A program made the position numbers and the translations under genes. A stretch of DNA of 64,000 nt from NCBI GenBank assembly GCA_033297205.1, contig MU859063.1, positions 186,001-250,000 of the forward strand. Direction: 5' to 3'. This document shows, in pieces, positions 1-11,508 of this stretch (positions are counted from its first letter, which is position 1; every line of letters starts with the position of its first letter). Below the pieces are notes generated by a model. The model searched no databases. It had not been told where the DNA came from and worked only from the letters and a program-made list of their open reading frames with translations. The stretch is from Pseudoneurospora amorphoporcata. Its lineage: Eukaryota > Ascomycota > Sordariomycetes > Sordariales > Sordariaceae.

Positions 1-1845
1 CCAAATGTGCATTAGGACAGCAGCCGACGCCAAAGTCCAACGTTTCGTTGATCATTCAATAGTTCATCGTCGGCACCGGGAAGGAGCTGCAAACCTGCAG
101 AGCGGGGGCGAATCACCGAAGCATTCTAGCGTGGAACCCGCAATGGACGAACGAACCGAACCGAACCGCAACCAAAGACGGCCGCACGGCGTGAGATGGT
201 TGTGTAGGATTGAGGAATTAGCGTCCGGAGGTTCCTTCAACCCTGGGTTACAATTAGTAATTGGGGAAACCAGGGGTAACCAAACAAAGAATGGAGGGCA
301 CGGAAGCTATCAGAGACATCGACTTCAAAGTGTCTTGCCTAGACTAGCAATTCTGGCTCCTAGACAATGTTCCGACCAGTTCGGATAGGGCCAAGATATC
401 GTGGGACAAAGTACGAGTTACATGGACATGCTAGGCCCTATTTGGTCTCGGACCCCTTTTACCGTTGTCCCTGAACAGCAGTAGCCGTTGTATGCATGCA
501 CACAATGGCCCAACTCACGTAACATAGAGTGGTAGCACTTGCATGTTTGACATATTTAGCCACTAATCTCGTGAAGCTGTTGATCAACCAAGCTGAACAA
601 CGAGACGGTGGGGGTAGTGTTTTGGGGGTTGTAGCTGTAGTCGATGTTGTTGCTGTCAGCTGCATGTGGCCGGCTGAGGCTCAAGGAGGGGAAGAAACAA
701 AGGGTGCTGCACATTGGACCCCGACTGTATGTGGCAAACATGGCTGAGAGCGATCTTTGTGATGATGGCTGTGAAGTTCGAAAAGAGAATGCTATTCGTC
801 ACGCAGAGTCAGCGGTGTAAGCGTATTTCCTGAGCAGCCTGAGGAACATTTAACAGGGCAGCCAGTCAAGGCCTTGTTTAAGCGAAAGCTCATAAAATTA
901 TCTCGGCTCACATTTTCGCATGGTGATGTCCGTGCATGGGCTTGTGTCCTTGACGGTTGGGGGTTTGGAATTGTGCGATGATTGTTGTCAGTTATCCGAA
1001 CTCAAGCTGTAAGGAGACCGAATAGGAAATCAGGCCGTGCATTCAAGGTTCATTCGGGAGTTGCCGTTGGCCCGTTGCGGCGAAGGTTGGAAAAATCGTG
1101 GTGGGGAGCAACGAGTTGTGTTGGACGTTGGGAAATTGAATGCCATTGTCATTGGCGCCAGGACTTTTCAAACTTCCAGAGAGCTTGGGGCTTCCTTATG
1201 GATATGCACAGTGTAATGTGAGGCCATGCCGCACTGGCACTCTGAAGAGAGCGTTGGACCGCGTGGACGGTTAGTTCGTGCCCCTTTCCCACGCTCAGGG
1301 GGTAACAACAATACGACACTCAATCTCTGTTTGCATCATCCGAGGACAGATGCCAGGTATCTGTGTCAGCCCGCCTCTATGGACTCACAGAGTCGAACCG
1401 GCGAGACCTCCGTTGTGTTACCAATGGGGCATTATGCAGGGTTCCAGCCTACCACTTGGTACCTCGTACCACTGTATCGGACTGGTACCCCGCTTCCAAA
1501 TCAAAGATTCCCGTCGAGACCACACTGCCCTACAGAGACATGCTACAGTGATTATAGGGCCTGTCAGGCTCCGGAATCGGATATGGGAGACACAGATGTT
1601 ATCGACTGCCGGGGTCCGAAACTGGTAGACTAAATACTGGTTCAAGTTGTGCAAGGCCATGTCTGATGAGAGCCTGGTTCACATGAGGAACTGTCGCCTT
1701 GGAAAAGAGTGGCATAAACTTGGCCACTTCAGCCAGTGTGTGAGGAGATGTATGTGTATCCTAAACTCCTCGGGTATATCTATCCGCCAGATTTTGTGGT
1801 AATGTTACAGATATGTTACACGATATATCATTGCGCTTGTGCTGC
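1..1845. other. Intergenic, no supported gene
   Basis: Several open frames of 60-135 codons occur on both strands, but they overlap one another, have no recognisable domain and lack paired splice signals. A stretch near 1390-1400 resembles a tRNA B box on the minus strand, but the T stem does not pair. The last 100 bases are the probable 3' UTR of the convergent-end gene COX15. Confidence 0.6.
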
Positions 1846-3389
1846 TTATTTAGGGCCTTGGGTCTTGGCCTGCTGAGCCAGCTGAGCCAGTCTTCTCTGG
1901 GCCATAGCCAAGGTAGCCTTGGGGATACGAAGGCGCTGGCCAGCAACGAGAACTCCCGTCAACAAGGCAAGAGCACCAGCCTGGTGGGCAGCAGCCAGGG
2001 GAATGGGAACCATGTAGATGAGGGTGCTGATACCGAGAGCAACCTGCAGAGAAACGAGATGGAGGAGGCCGGTGATTCCCTTCTTGGCAGCGGGGGGAAG
2101 GACGGCCTTGACCTTGGCAGAGCGGCTGTAGGCAACCAGAGCGCAAACAGCAGTGAAGGTGGACACGGCCAGGATACGGTGGTCAAGCTGGACGAGCGAG
2201 GGGTTCTCGAGCATGTTGCGCCAGACCAAGTCAGAACCATCCTCGTGGCGGGAGTAGAACTTGTCCAAGAGCTCGGACTTGGGGGGAGCGAGACCGTTGC
2301 CCATCATAGGGAACTCGTTGTAGATGAGACCAGCGTCGAGACCAGCAACGAAGGCGCCCGAGAGAACAGTGGTGAAGATGAGCACGGTGAGGGCAGCAAC
2401 GGAACCGCGGAGGACTCTAAGGGCAGGCGACTGGAGAGCAGTGAAGTTCTTGACGGCCTGCTCGGGGAACTTGATGGCCTTGTGAGTGCGGAGAATGCTG
2501 AGACCGGCAAGAAGCATCCAGGAGTAGCAAACGAAGGCGGTAGAAAGATGGGCGGCGAGACGGTACTGGCTGACACGGGGGTGGGAGCCGGGAGCAAAGA
2601 GGTCATCCTTGAGACCAGACTTGACCATCCACCAGCCAATGAAGCCCTGGAAGCCGATGAGAGCCGAGATGCCAACAAGAGTGCAAGCCATGCGAGGGGT
2701 GACGCGGCGACGAGCAATGAAGTAGATGGTCGGGAGGACGAAGGACATGCCGATGAAGCGACCCCAGAGACGATGGGTCCACTCCATGAAGTAGATCTGC
2801 TTGAACTCGTGGAGGGTCATGGTCGAGTTGAGCATCTTGAACTCGGGAGAGGCGCGGTACTTTTCAAACTCGGACTCCCACTCCTCCGGGGAGCCAGGCC
2901 AGAGGGAACCAGTGACGGGTCTCCATTCCGTGATACTCAGGCTGTGGAACGTGTTAGTGACTGTGTCAGGCTGACGAGGCATAGAGCTCGGGCCACGTAC
3001 CCAGACTCGGTCAAGCGGGTCAGACCACCAAAGACGACGATACCAAAGACAGAAGCAGCGCTGGCGAGGAGCCAGTAGGCGACAGATTTCGAGCTGGTTT
3101 CCGGGAAGCTGGACTTGTTCTCAGACGACTTATCCGAGGACGACGGGACGGGCTTAGCAATATCGGCAGCGAGCTTGCTGAGGGGAGATTCTTGGACTTT
3201 CTGGGTGGCATAGTTGCGGGACTGGGTGTGACGAGCCTGGCTCACGAGCTTCAACATGATGGATGAAGCAGGAGGAGTCGCAAGCTGTGGCTGAGAGACA
3301 TTGAGGGCGCAAGCTCTGGTGCAAAAGACGGATGGCCTGGACAGCTGGACAGCTGCCCGGCGTAACCCAAGCTGGAAAACGAAGGCCAT
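1846..3389 (-). CDS. cox15: COX15, heme A synthase (cytochrome c oxidase assembly)
   Basis: Two exons, 3389-3001 and 2941-1846, flank a 59-bp intron (donor GTACGT at 3000, acceptor CAG). They join as TESG-LSITEW and give 494 residues. Cox15 is the inner-mitochondrial-membrane enzyme that oxidises the methyl group of heme O to make heme A for cytochrome oxidase. The first ~60 residues are rich in Arg/Ser/Ala with almost no acids, as in a mitochondrial presequence, and the chosen ATG begins exactly this segment (MAFVFQLGLRR). The conserved histidine motifs of the family are visible in order: FMEWTHRLWGRFIG, RLAAHLSTAF, VQLDHRILAV and AAAHQAGAL. About eight hydrophobic helices are present. The C-terminal tail is basic and Gln-rich. 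The length is usual for fungal Cox15. No break is seen. Confidence 0.95.
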
Positions 3390-4000
3390 GACGACCAAAG
3401 AGAGCCGACAATGGCAACCCCAAAAAAAAGGTAGCTTGTCGTCGGATGGACTCGCTTTTTCAAAAGTGAGGGAGAGTCGATCTCCCGAAGTGCCGGTGGA
3501 GTGAACTGGACGGGATGAATGAGAACTGCGCTGCCTGCCGGATGCGCGATTACAAAGCAAAAATCAGCTTGGGCCCAAGCTTCTCTTTTACGTATTTACA
3601 GCTCTGTGGGAGAGAAATGATAACTTACCGTACCATGTAATCATCGCGTAACCTTGGCGGTAGCAACAATCGACAACTCGCACTTTCCTTCTTCAACTTC
3701 AACGTCTCTCTGGCAATGATGAAAACTTTGCACTTGCCAATTTCCATGACTTTGCTTTCAAATCTCAAGTGTCAGGAGCGGCCGAAAATCATGAACCGGA
3801 TCTTCTCCTTCCCGCCACCACTCACCTTTTCTATGTCACACACACAGCCCGACTTTTCCCAATTTCGTATCACTTTGATCACAATACCCAAGCCCTTCAA
3901 ATGGAAGCCTTTTCGACTTTGGTCTCTCTATTGTTCATTCAAAAACAAAAAAAAAAAGAAATATCCAAAAAATATTTGCGCTTGGACTCTCCGCCGTATG
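3390..4000. other. Intergenic between COX15 promoter and CDF relic 3' end
   Basis: This holds the COX15 upstream region and the 3' flank of the broken transporter gene. An A-rich run (AAAAACAAAAAAAAAAAG type) lies near 3942-3960. No gene is supported. Two overlapping plus-strand frames at 3716-4053 look accidental. Confidence 0.5.
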
Positions 4001-5245
4001 TCACCGCCCGGTTGATGCATTCGCCTCTCCCTGTTCCATGGCGGACTTCCTGAACAAGAGAATGTCCTTGAGACTCCTCTTGGGCGCCGACTTCTCGTAC
4101 ACCGGCTTGTGTTCTTCGTGAATGTTGTGGGCATGCTCATAGTCCACATGGACAAAGGCTCTCTCGACCAGCGCCAACCCTTCGAGCTTCCGTTGCAGCA
4201 TCTGCCCAACATCATGGGAGATTCTCAAGGGAGTGTCTTCGTCCATTACATGATGCTTAGTACTGACTGGCGACACCCACAAAGGTGAGTGGAATGATAT
4301 CAGGACCCTCAGATTCGTCTTGTCCCCCGAGCCCAAGTTACGCGCGGATTCGATCTATCAACTTTTAGCAGCCACACTGGGCAACTATAGGACAGGCCGG
4401 ACTTACGGGAAGCTGAATCGAGACAGTGGTCATCAGTGCGCAAAACAAGATGATGCGCAGCGTCTCAATCCTTTTTCGCCCCTATGCTTTGTGAGCTTCT
4501 GGTATGCTGTCATGTTCATGCTAACACTCACTGCTGGGTACTTGTAGATGCTCGGTCGGGTCGCAAATCTGGATGTGATAAGCATCACAAAGGACGATAC
4601 CAGGTCCATAAACGCATCCGCCGCAGTCGCAAACAGCGCAAGTCTCTCTAGCAACAGCAGCCATGTCCACGACGCAAAGTAAACATACGAAACCGATCCC
4701 GTCGATATAGCCGCATACATCTGGATGACAAGGAGACAAAAGTTGACGACGAACGATGCGTTCACCGCAAACTTGATCTTCGGCTTATACCGCGCATCTT
4801 CTTCCACCGTGTTTCGCTCTTCATCCTCAGCTCCAAGGACTGGTTGATCAGCTTATCTTGCCGGCTGTAGTACTTCTTGAGCTTTCTCTTGTTTCCTTCA
4901 GGATGCTCAACTTTCATCTGCTTGTTGCTGATGTTGTCTCGCCGATGACGTCCAAAGTGCATCGGATCCGCCGGGTCAAAGTCAGATGTCGTGCTCTCCT
5001 GCACGGTAGGGAGCGTCGAGGTTACCCCTTGGTCCTTGTTCGTTCCGAGAGCATCACCGACCACCACGCCGTTATCTTGAACAAGATCAGACGCCACCGG
5101 CGGCGAAGGGCCCGTCGCAACCAGTGCGACTGGGGTACCCTGTGCAGCAGGAACTGTTGTCCAGTGTTCGTCTCTTGAACGGCCAGCAACCAAGTGTCAA
5201 CCTACCTGGTGCCCGTTGAGGGCCCGAAGACTCGACATCAGTCAT
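4001..5245 (-). pseudogene. Broken cation diffusion facilitator (CDF) metal transporter
   Basis: This is a relic of a CDF-family divalent-metal efflux transporter. Exon 1 is 5245-5206 (MTDVESSGPQRAP), followed by a 52-bp intron (GTAGGT...CAG, 5205-5154). The next exon reads to YYSRQDKLINQ. Near 4838-4841 the frame must shift by one base to continue as LGAEDEERNTVEEDARYKPK, then KFAVNASF and LFATAADAFMDLVSSFVML (transmembrane 1-2). A 50-bp intron (4531-4482) then joins KYPA to GRKRIETLRIILFCALMTTV (TM3). After this, the expected TM4-6 and the start of the cytosolic domain are missing. The frame resumes at about 4260 with VMDEDTPLRISHDV, FVHVDYEHAHNIHEEHKP and a stop at 4001. A 48-bp in-frame insert without a stop (VSYVYFASWTWLLLLE) interrupts TM1-2; it may be a GTTTCG...AG intron. 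The family assignment is from motifs and known family order. The loss of roughly 150-180 residues is an estimate from typical relatives. Confidence 0.8.
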
Positions 5246-7318
5246 TGAGAAAGGCGGTTGGGGTTTTGGCAAACTTCAAGGAGGGCAACTGCGACCGGCC
5301 ACTGATGAGGGAAAGGATTGTCGAGAGCTTCAAACGCAGCGGACAGTCAAACTAATCTACAAGCTTCAACTATACAATGGCTGCGTAAGTAAATCGCCCT
5401 CGTCGACAAATGCTACCACACTATACCTTATCAGCAGCCCTCACCTCCCTACCTCTAAGGACGCATCTAGGGGTAGCCTCTAGGACCCAACTTGTCACCC
5501 CTCATCCAAGCATTCAGCTTGCTACCAACTTTTCAGCTTCGAGAACCTCCATGGGACCTTCCTATCGTCCAATTACGGCCCATGAATGCAGCTGTGATAA
5601 GGATCGAATTTTCGGCACAGAAGGGAACCTAAGCTGGGCTGTTCATGATTCGCCAATCTACAAAAGGAAGTTTGGGGGGCTGGGGTGGTGTTGAGATGAA
5701 CATTCTCCCGTTGGCACAGACCTCCATATGTGGTTCTAGACCTGCCAAGGCGAATTCCATGCATTTGGGGGTAGTTGGCCCTGAAGACGTCGTGATAACA
5801 TCTGAGGTCAAAGCGGCCGTTGAAGTTTGGTACAGAAACGGCAAGACCCTTGGCGTTACAATGGGTATCGTTGTTTGGTTAGACCGGAAAGAAAGGAGCC
5901 GCAAATAAAGTGTTACGCAATGTTGCTCGATCAACGGTCCGGGGACGCCAAGACGTCACAGAATTGCACAACGACCACCAGATGTCAAGGATCACAACCA
6001 ACGAAGACACCTTCAATCCTTAAACAGAGCCGCCTCTGGCTGGTTTTAAGCGACACCGCGGATCTTTATTCGCTTCAGCGACATGTTTCTCTTTGATACT
6101 TCAGCCCCGTCGTTTGTTTAACCTTTCACTTCCCCACGATTGAAGCACGGCCGTTGAGATCCCTGCTGTAACCGGCGATCCACCACTGCTCATTGTGACA
6201 TTGCCTCGAAGTCGAGAGAAAGCGCCGGGATGTTCGCAAACACAAGGCGACTGTCGGCAGCTCTCGCCGCCGATGTCTGCTACACCAGCCAGGGGGGTCT
6301 GTTTCACTCACGGTGTATCGTTGTCAACGCCTTGAAACCCCTTCTGAGGTTCGCGCCTACACCCATTGCCCAAAGTAGGAAGTAGTCACAGGGTCGACAA
6401 GCCGACATCCACAAGTCAAAAGAAATTCATAGCTGACGCCAAGGGTAGACCAGTACCTTACACAAACCAATGTGCGATTCTATAAGGCCCTGCCTGGCTC
6501 ACTTAAGCACAAGGAAGCTTATCCAGAGACAACGGAGACTACTCAAGAGATCTCACAGGTTTCGCCATGCTCACTTGAAGCTTGTTATGAAGCTCTCAAG
6601 ATCATGCTAACACTAGTAACCGCTATTGTCTGGAGGCTGTAAGGCAGTCCGCCAATATTTGCCTCTCTTGACGCAGAATCACACCTGGCGGTTCACTGAT
6701 AGTCGCTGGCTTTCCACAAAAAACGGTGTCTGTAAGAAACCGAAAATGTAGATGGTGATGAAGATGATACTCGTCAACGAGCGGAGGCTCTCCAAGTGGA
6801 TCAGATCTTGTTGCCAGCAAGCTTTCCCCTTCCTACAGATCTCACCAGATCCTTGATCCGAGTCGTTGGCGATCCAAATTCGTCACCTGTCCCTGCACGA
6901 CTCGCGGCAACTCCTGCCTGGCTGGCAGTACCCGTCTCGGAATGACCGTGAGAGAGTCATGCTATAAGAAAGAATCTTCTTCTAGCTTTACCCAGGGCTT
7001 TTGGATCTTGGCTCTTCCGCTGTGTAGTGGTGTTATTTCTGTAAAGGTGATTGTCCTCAGGAGGACTTATACTGGCTGTGCCACTTCCATTCTCTCCTTC
7101 GCTCACTTGTTTCGTCCTCTACTCTTTTCCCCCTTTTCCTTCCCTCCACTCCTACATACCCGAGTCTTTGGAGGTTACTATCCTTTTGTTTTCTTCCTTT
7201 CTTTGAGCACCCGCTGGACGGTGTCGCATTCACTTCGTTCTCTCACTGTCTCTTGTTTGTTTATTTGTTTGTTTCCTTTAGTTTTGACATAAGGGCCAGG
7301 TGCCTAATCCATATCAAA
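5246..7318. other. Intergenic; upstream region of CDF relic and ZIP gene
   Basis: No frame here has a recognisable domain; the frames at 5410-5934 on both strands shadow each other. From about 7080 the DNA becomes CT-rich (runs such as CTCTTTTCCCCCTTTTCCTTCCC). This is typical of the promoter and leader of an expressed fungal gene and leads into the ZIP start codon at 7319. Confidence 0.5.
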
Positions 7319-9083
7319 ATGTCTTCGCCTCAAACCAGCCCGGTGCCGGATGCCGGTATGAACATTATGAGCAGCGGAAAGCCACAGTGTGGTGGCGGCG
7401 AAGAAGTCGGCGAGTACGATCTCGGTCTTCACGTTGCGGGGTTGTGTAAGTTCAACATGGTGCGAGCCATGGGCCATGAGTACTTCCAAAGGGGATTTGA
7501 GCTGATGATATAAACTAGTTTTGGTCTTGCTGTTCTCCATTCTCGGAGCCGGATTTCCAGTCGTGGCCAAGAAAGTGTCTTGGGTGAAGGTGCCAACGAA
7601 GGTCTTCTTTATGTGCAAGCACTTTGGAACTGGCGTCTTGATCGCGACCGCCTTTGTACATGTAAGCCACTCGCATTTACTCGCATACCCCTTAAACCAA
7701 GATATGAACAGAAAAGAATAGCAATGACTAACCTGACTTACAAACTTACAGCTACTCCCAACGGCCTTCGGTAACCTGATGGACCCATGCCTTCCGGATT
7801 TGTTCACGAAACAATACCCGGCCATGCCAGGCGTCATAATGATGGGCTCCATGTTCATCCTGTTCGTCGTCGAGATGTGGCTTAACAATAAGACCGGAGG
7901 CCACTCCCACGGAGGTCCCACCGGATTCGACAACCACAATCACGGCGGCAATGCCCTTGCCGCTGCCCAGGCTCACGATCACGGTGCCGCTCGGCCACAG
8001 CACCGCAGGACCAACACAGACGATACCCTCTTCGAGTCTTCCGCCGAGGATAGCGACTACGAGAAGATGATGGCCCAGGAACTGTACGCAGAGAGAGTTC
8101 GCCGCAAGGCGTACACACAAAACCCTCCTAGGAACCCCTTTGCTAATTATTTCGATGACGATGGTCATTATGAACAAGTCAGCCCTAGGTCCGAAATGCC
8201 TCCTTGGTTCATCGTGTTTTACGAGCAATATGTCCGTCAACGCCTGGAGCTGGTCAACATGATCAAGGCCACTGCCAACCGGCAACAAGCTTCCCTCACC
8301 GAACCCGACTCTTCCAGCTCCCATGTTGAAGACCGCAAGTCCCTTGTCCCCGCTTCCCTCGCGGAGTCCCCCTACCGCGACGTCGAAACCGGCGAGCCCG
8401 TTCACCCGCTCGAATACAAGAAGATGTCCCTCAACATCACCCTGCTCGAGGGCGGTATCCTGTTCCACTCCGTCTTCGTCGGCATGACGGTTAGCATCAC
8501 CATTGAAGGTTTCACCATCCTGTTGATCGCCATCTTGTTCCACCAGATGTTTGAGGGTCTTGGCCTCGGTTCCCGTATCGCTGCTGTCCCCTACCGTCAG
8601 GGAAGTCCCCGCCCTTGGCTCCTCGTGGTGGCGTTCGGTACTACTGCGCCCATCGGCCAGGCTATTGGACTGCTGGCGAGGAGCTCGTATGATCCCAACA
8701 GCGCGTTTGGGTTAATTATTGTGGGAGTGTTCAATGCTATGTGAGTTTTTTTTCCTTTCTTTATCAACCCTTTCCGTTGTCATTATAAAATGTCGAAGGC
8801 AGTGGCGATGGGTGTAAAGACTGACAGCAAACGAAAACAGCTCATCCGGCCTCCTCCTTTACGCTGCTTTGGTCGATCTCCTGGCTGAGGACTTCTTGTC
8901 CGAGGAGGCGCAGAAGATCATGACTAAGAAGGACAAGATCACTGCCTTCATCTTTGTTCTTCTCGGCGGTGAGTACTTAATCTTTCGTCTTCCCTTGAAA
9001 CAGTTATTGGTATTATCTGGAAAGAGGCTCACACATTCAATACTACAGCTGCCGGTATGTCCATCGTTGGAGCGTTTGCTTGA
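7319..9083 (+). CDS. ZIP-family zinc/iron permease, five exons
   Basis: Exons are 7319-7445, 7519-7661, 7752-8740, 8841-8968 and 9049-9083, with GTAAGT/GTGAGT donors and CAG/TAG acceptors. All phases join, giving 473 residues. ZIP transporters import Zn2+ or Fe2+ across plasma or organelle membranes. Visible hallmarks are the N-terminal helices (FSILGAGFPVVAKKV; KHFGTGVLIATAFVHLLPTAF) and a long His-rich cytosolic loop between helices 3 and 4 (GGHSHGG, DNHNHGG, AHDHG). Helix 4 carries the metal-site His (ILFHSVFVGMTVSI), helix 5 carries HQMFEGLGLGSRI, and the last helix ends GMSIVGAFA. The first ATG upstream of the conserved part opens a short hydrophilic N-terminus with a Cys-Gly motif (KPQCGGGEE). 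The long acidic/His loop (residues ~135-270) is typical of fungal Zrt-type members. Metal specificity cannot be read from sequence. Confidence 0.93.
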
Positions 9084-10701
9084 ATGAAGAACAGAATGTA
9101 CAATACAATACAAGACCAGAGATATATGTCTTTTCGGTCGCATAATAACAAACGTACGTTGCGTCGTGTGGGACTTGATTGTGTTGTTGTCCTAGTTGAG
9201 AGGCGGTGGTGTTGTGGGACATTTGCTTAGATATGTCAACCTAATCCTACAAGGCGATTTCCCAGAAATCATAGTCGTTAAGCGTGAAGTACCGCCCGTG
9301 AAAGTGGGTTTATTTTGTGAGGCACAGATACCTCGTTTGCCCTCGGGAAAACCTCAAGTGCCTGGTGAGAAGGGGGAGGGAGCTTACTGACCACGGAAGA
9401 GGGCAGTCACGTTGGAGGTACCAAGGAAAAAAGAGAAGGAGTACTGGGGCAATAGGACTGCCAAGGAAAGAGCAGCAGATGAAGACCTTAGATCCATGGA
9501 TGTTAGGAGTTTGAGTTGCTTCTTCCGGGCGCGTACAAGGGTGGGGGAAGGAAAGAGAATGTGAGAATAACGGAAGAAGGAGCAAAGGCAGTGGTCGACG
9601 ATGACGAAGTTGACGAGGACGACGAGGAAGACGATGACGACTCTTGGATAAGGGGGTTTACGACGTTTAATGACGTTTAATGATTGATGGAGTTTCGGCA
9701 ACCTACCCTAGGTGGGTTCCATGATTTGAAAGCACAGCTATAATGGCTGAACATTAGTCGTCATGAATGCTGACGCTATAACGGCGGCCAGATGGCCACC
9801 TGGCTCCCGCTAGCACTCGGCGCGGATATGGGTTGGAATGAGATGGATTGTGGCGGATATCACTTTGAGGATAGGGAAAGTTATCATGGCTGGACCATTA
9901 CGGGATCTTGTTATGTCAGGACGGAAGGATGGATAGTATAGGTATTTCCTGGAGAGAAGCATGGGTACAAAGGGTGAAGAAAGTAGGTGGTTAAATGACA
10001 ATCGCCTAGTATCATGGAATATATACTGCTTTCAACGGTTCAACAGTGGGCAAAGTGATGTTTCCTGAGTATGATCTTACGTACGACAGTTGTTAGCTCA
10101 ACCAGACATACTTGAAGCTTCGCATTTAAAAAGTGGCAGGCCGGCAACTCCGCTGTGAGGAGAGTTAAATGGATGTATACAATGGGCCTCGACTTCACGT
10201 TTGTTACTGCCGTGATGAAATTTGCGTTTTGATTACCATAGCTGCTTCAACAAGGCTGCTTCAACACGGCTTATCACGGAGAAGAGGAAGGAAATACTGG
10301 TGAAACACTTGTATTGGGGCAACATCAACCTGGCAGGTTCAATGAGAAGATTAAGATCGTATATTGTACCATACGAGACAGGTACGTCCGCCGGATTCTT
10401 TCTAAATTCTTGTCCAATGTGAACATCAGTGACTCACAGAAAAGCATCAAAGGATTATCATTGATATATGCCGTAGGTACTTTCAATTCGACTCTCACAG
10501 ACACATTAAAAAGAACAAAACCGAGCGAGCGCTAACGTATCTAAGACTTAATAGTATAACCGACTTCGGCTTCCCTTCCGGGCACGTATCCTCACAGGGA
10601 CTAGATACATTGAAACACACATTTTATGACACAGAATCCGTTCCCGGCATCCAAATCCTGGAAAAATACAAAGAAATGAAAAAATAAAAATAACGGAAAC
10701 A
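9084..10701. other. Intergenic with acidic-codon tract and duplicated upstream block
   Basis: This is the ZIP 3' flank followed by the upstream region of the first MCGN gene. At 9596-9650 there is a GAC/GAG-rich run that would encode an Asp/Glu tail, but no gene around it is supported. Positions 9921-10050 are similar to 11651-11810, ahead of the second MCGN gene. A 14-base direct repeat (GCTGCTTCAACA-type) lies near 10242-10270. Confidence 0.5.
9921..10050 (+). repeat. Upstream duplication block, copy 1
   Basis: It shares ordered blocks with 11651-11810: GAAGGATGGATAG, TTTCCTGGAGA, GAAAGTAGGT, ATGACAATC/ATGACCATC and TGCTTTCAAC. The spacing differs slightly between copies. Each copy precedes an MCGN gene (772 bp and ~530 bp upstream), so promoter DNA was probably duplicated together with the gene. 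Confidence 0.7.
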
Positions 10702-11508
10702 ATGTGTGGGAACTACTACCAGGTCCATGGTCCATGCGGCCACTCAGGAATCGTCGGTGTCAACATGTGCAAAGGATTTGGAACAACCTGCCTCGGTCCC
10801 GATCCGAGCAAAGGGATGGACATTACGCTCCCCCGGTTGAATACGCCTTACGAAGGCTGCCACGCCGCCGCCCATCAACCCAATCCCGAAGCCAGATTAC
10901 CGGAAAACGATCCGTACAGGAAGGAGGCCCGAGAGCGAGCTGCGGCGATGGAACAGGAGGCAAGAGATTTCAGGGAACAGCAAGAGAAAAAACAAAAGGC
11001 AAAGGAGGAAGAACTTGCCAAAATGAAGAAACAGAGGAAGGAAAGGGCTGCAGCGCTAGCCGAGAGGAGAACAACGTATAAGACAAGAGCGAAGGAAAGG
11101 GGGGAGAAGGTGATGTTGGAAGCTCAAGGAGAGCAAGGGAAGGACGAGGACGAGGAAGACGAAGATAATGACGAAGACGAAAGCGACCACGACGAGAAAA
11201 GAAACGCCCCGTTATCGGTTACCAAGACAAAGAAAAGAGTGAGGTTCGCGTCTCCACTTGAGGAGGTGAATGAAGCAGAGGAACAGAGGAAGAAGAGAAA
11301 GGTAGAAGAAGAAGAAGAAGAAAAGGAAGGAGAAGAAGAAGAAGCAGAAGAAAAGGAAGGAGAAGGAGAAGAAGAAGAAGAAGAAGAAGAAGAAGAAGAA
11401 GAAGAAGAAGAAGAAGAAGAAGAAGAAGAAGAAGAAGAAGAAGAAGAAGAAGAAGAAGAAGGAGAGCAAGACAAGAACGAGGACGAGGACAATAACGAGG
11501 GTAATTAG
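10702..11508 (+). CDS. MCGN paralog 1: Cys/His head, charged coiled coil, poly-Glu tail
   Basis: The gene has a single exon of 268 residues. I do not recognise a named family. The N-terminus (MCGNYYQVHGPCGHSG, then MCKGFGTTCLG) is Cys/His-rich and could bind a metal (inference). A Pro-rich linker follows, then a Glu/Lys/Arg-rich helical stretch (residues ~75-145), a basic patch with KKRVRFASP, and a poly-Glu tail encoded by 31 uninterrupted GAA codons (11368-11460). The start is fixed by homology with the second gene, which also begins MCGN. The frame stops at TAG (11506-11508), yet the same frame continues for 18 more codons (EFTDDDVAAMNALLFGNE) to TGA at 11565, which reads like a genuine C-terminus. 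Confidence 0.7.
   Translation: MCGNYYQVHGPCGHSGIVGVNMCKGFGTTCLGPDPSKGMDITLPRLNTPYEGCHAAAHQPNPEARLPENDPYRKEARERAAAMEQEARDFREQQEKKQKAKEEELAKMKKQRKERAAALAERRTTYKTRAKERGEKVMLEAQGEQGKDEDEEDEDNDEDESDHDEKRNAPLSVTKTKKRVRFASPLEEVNEAEEQRKKRKVEEEEEEKEGEEEEAEEKEGEGEEEEEEEEEEEEEEEEEEEEEEEEEEEEEEEGEQDKNEDEDNNEGN
11368..11460 (+). repeat. (GAA)31 trinucleotide microsatellite
   Basis: A pure GAA run lies inside the first MCGN gene and encodes poly-Glu. Impure GAA/GGA units extend the tract upstream to about 11305. The length is likely to vary between strains. Confidence 0.95.

Noticed and set aside
1370..1460. tRNA-like B box (GGTTCGACTC) on the minus strand
   Set aside because: The flanking bases do not form a T stem, and no acceptor stem or matching A box could be placed.
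1813..3078. 421-codon plus-strand frame opposite COX15
   Set aside because: It is a shadow of the clear COX15 exon; the composition (Glu/Gly/Asp-rich) follows from the antisense of a membrane protein.
9596..9655. Acidic tail-like codon run that might be a third MCGN gene
   Set aside because: No MCGN head, no continuous frame upstream, and the run is short and repetitive.
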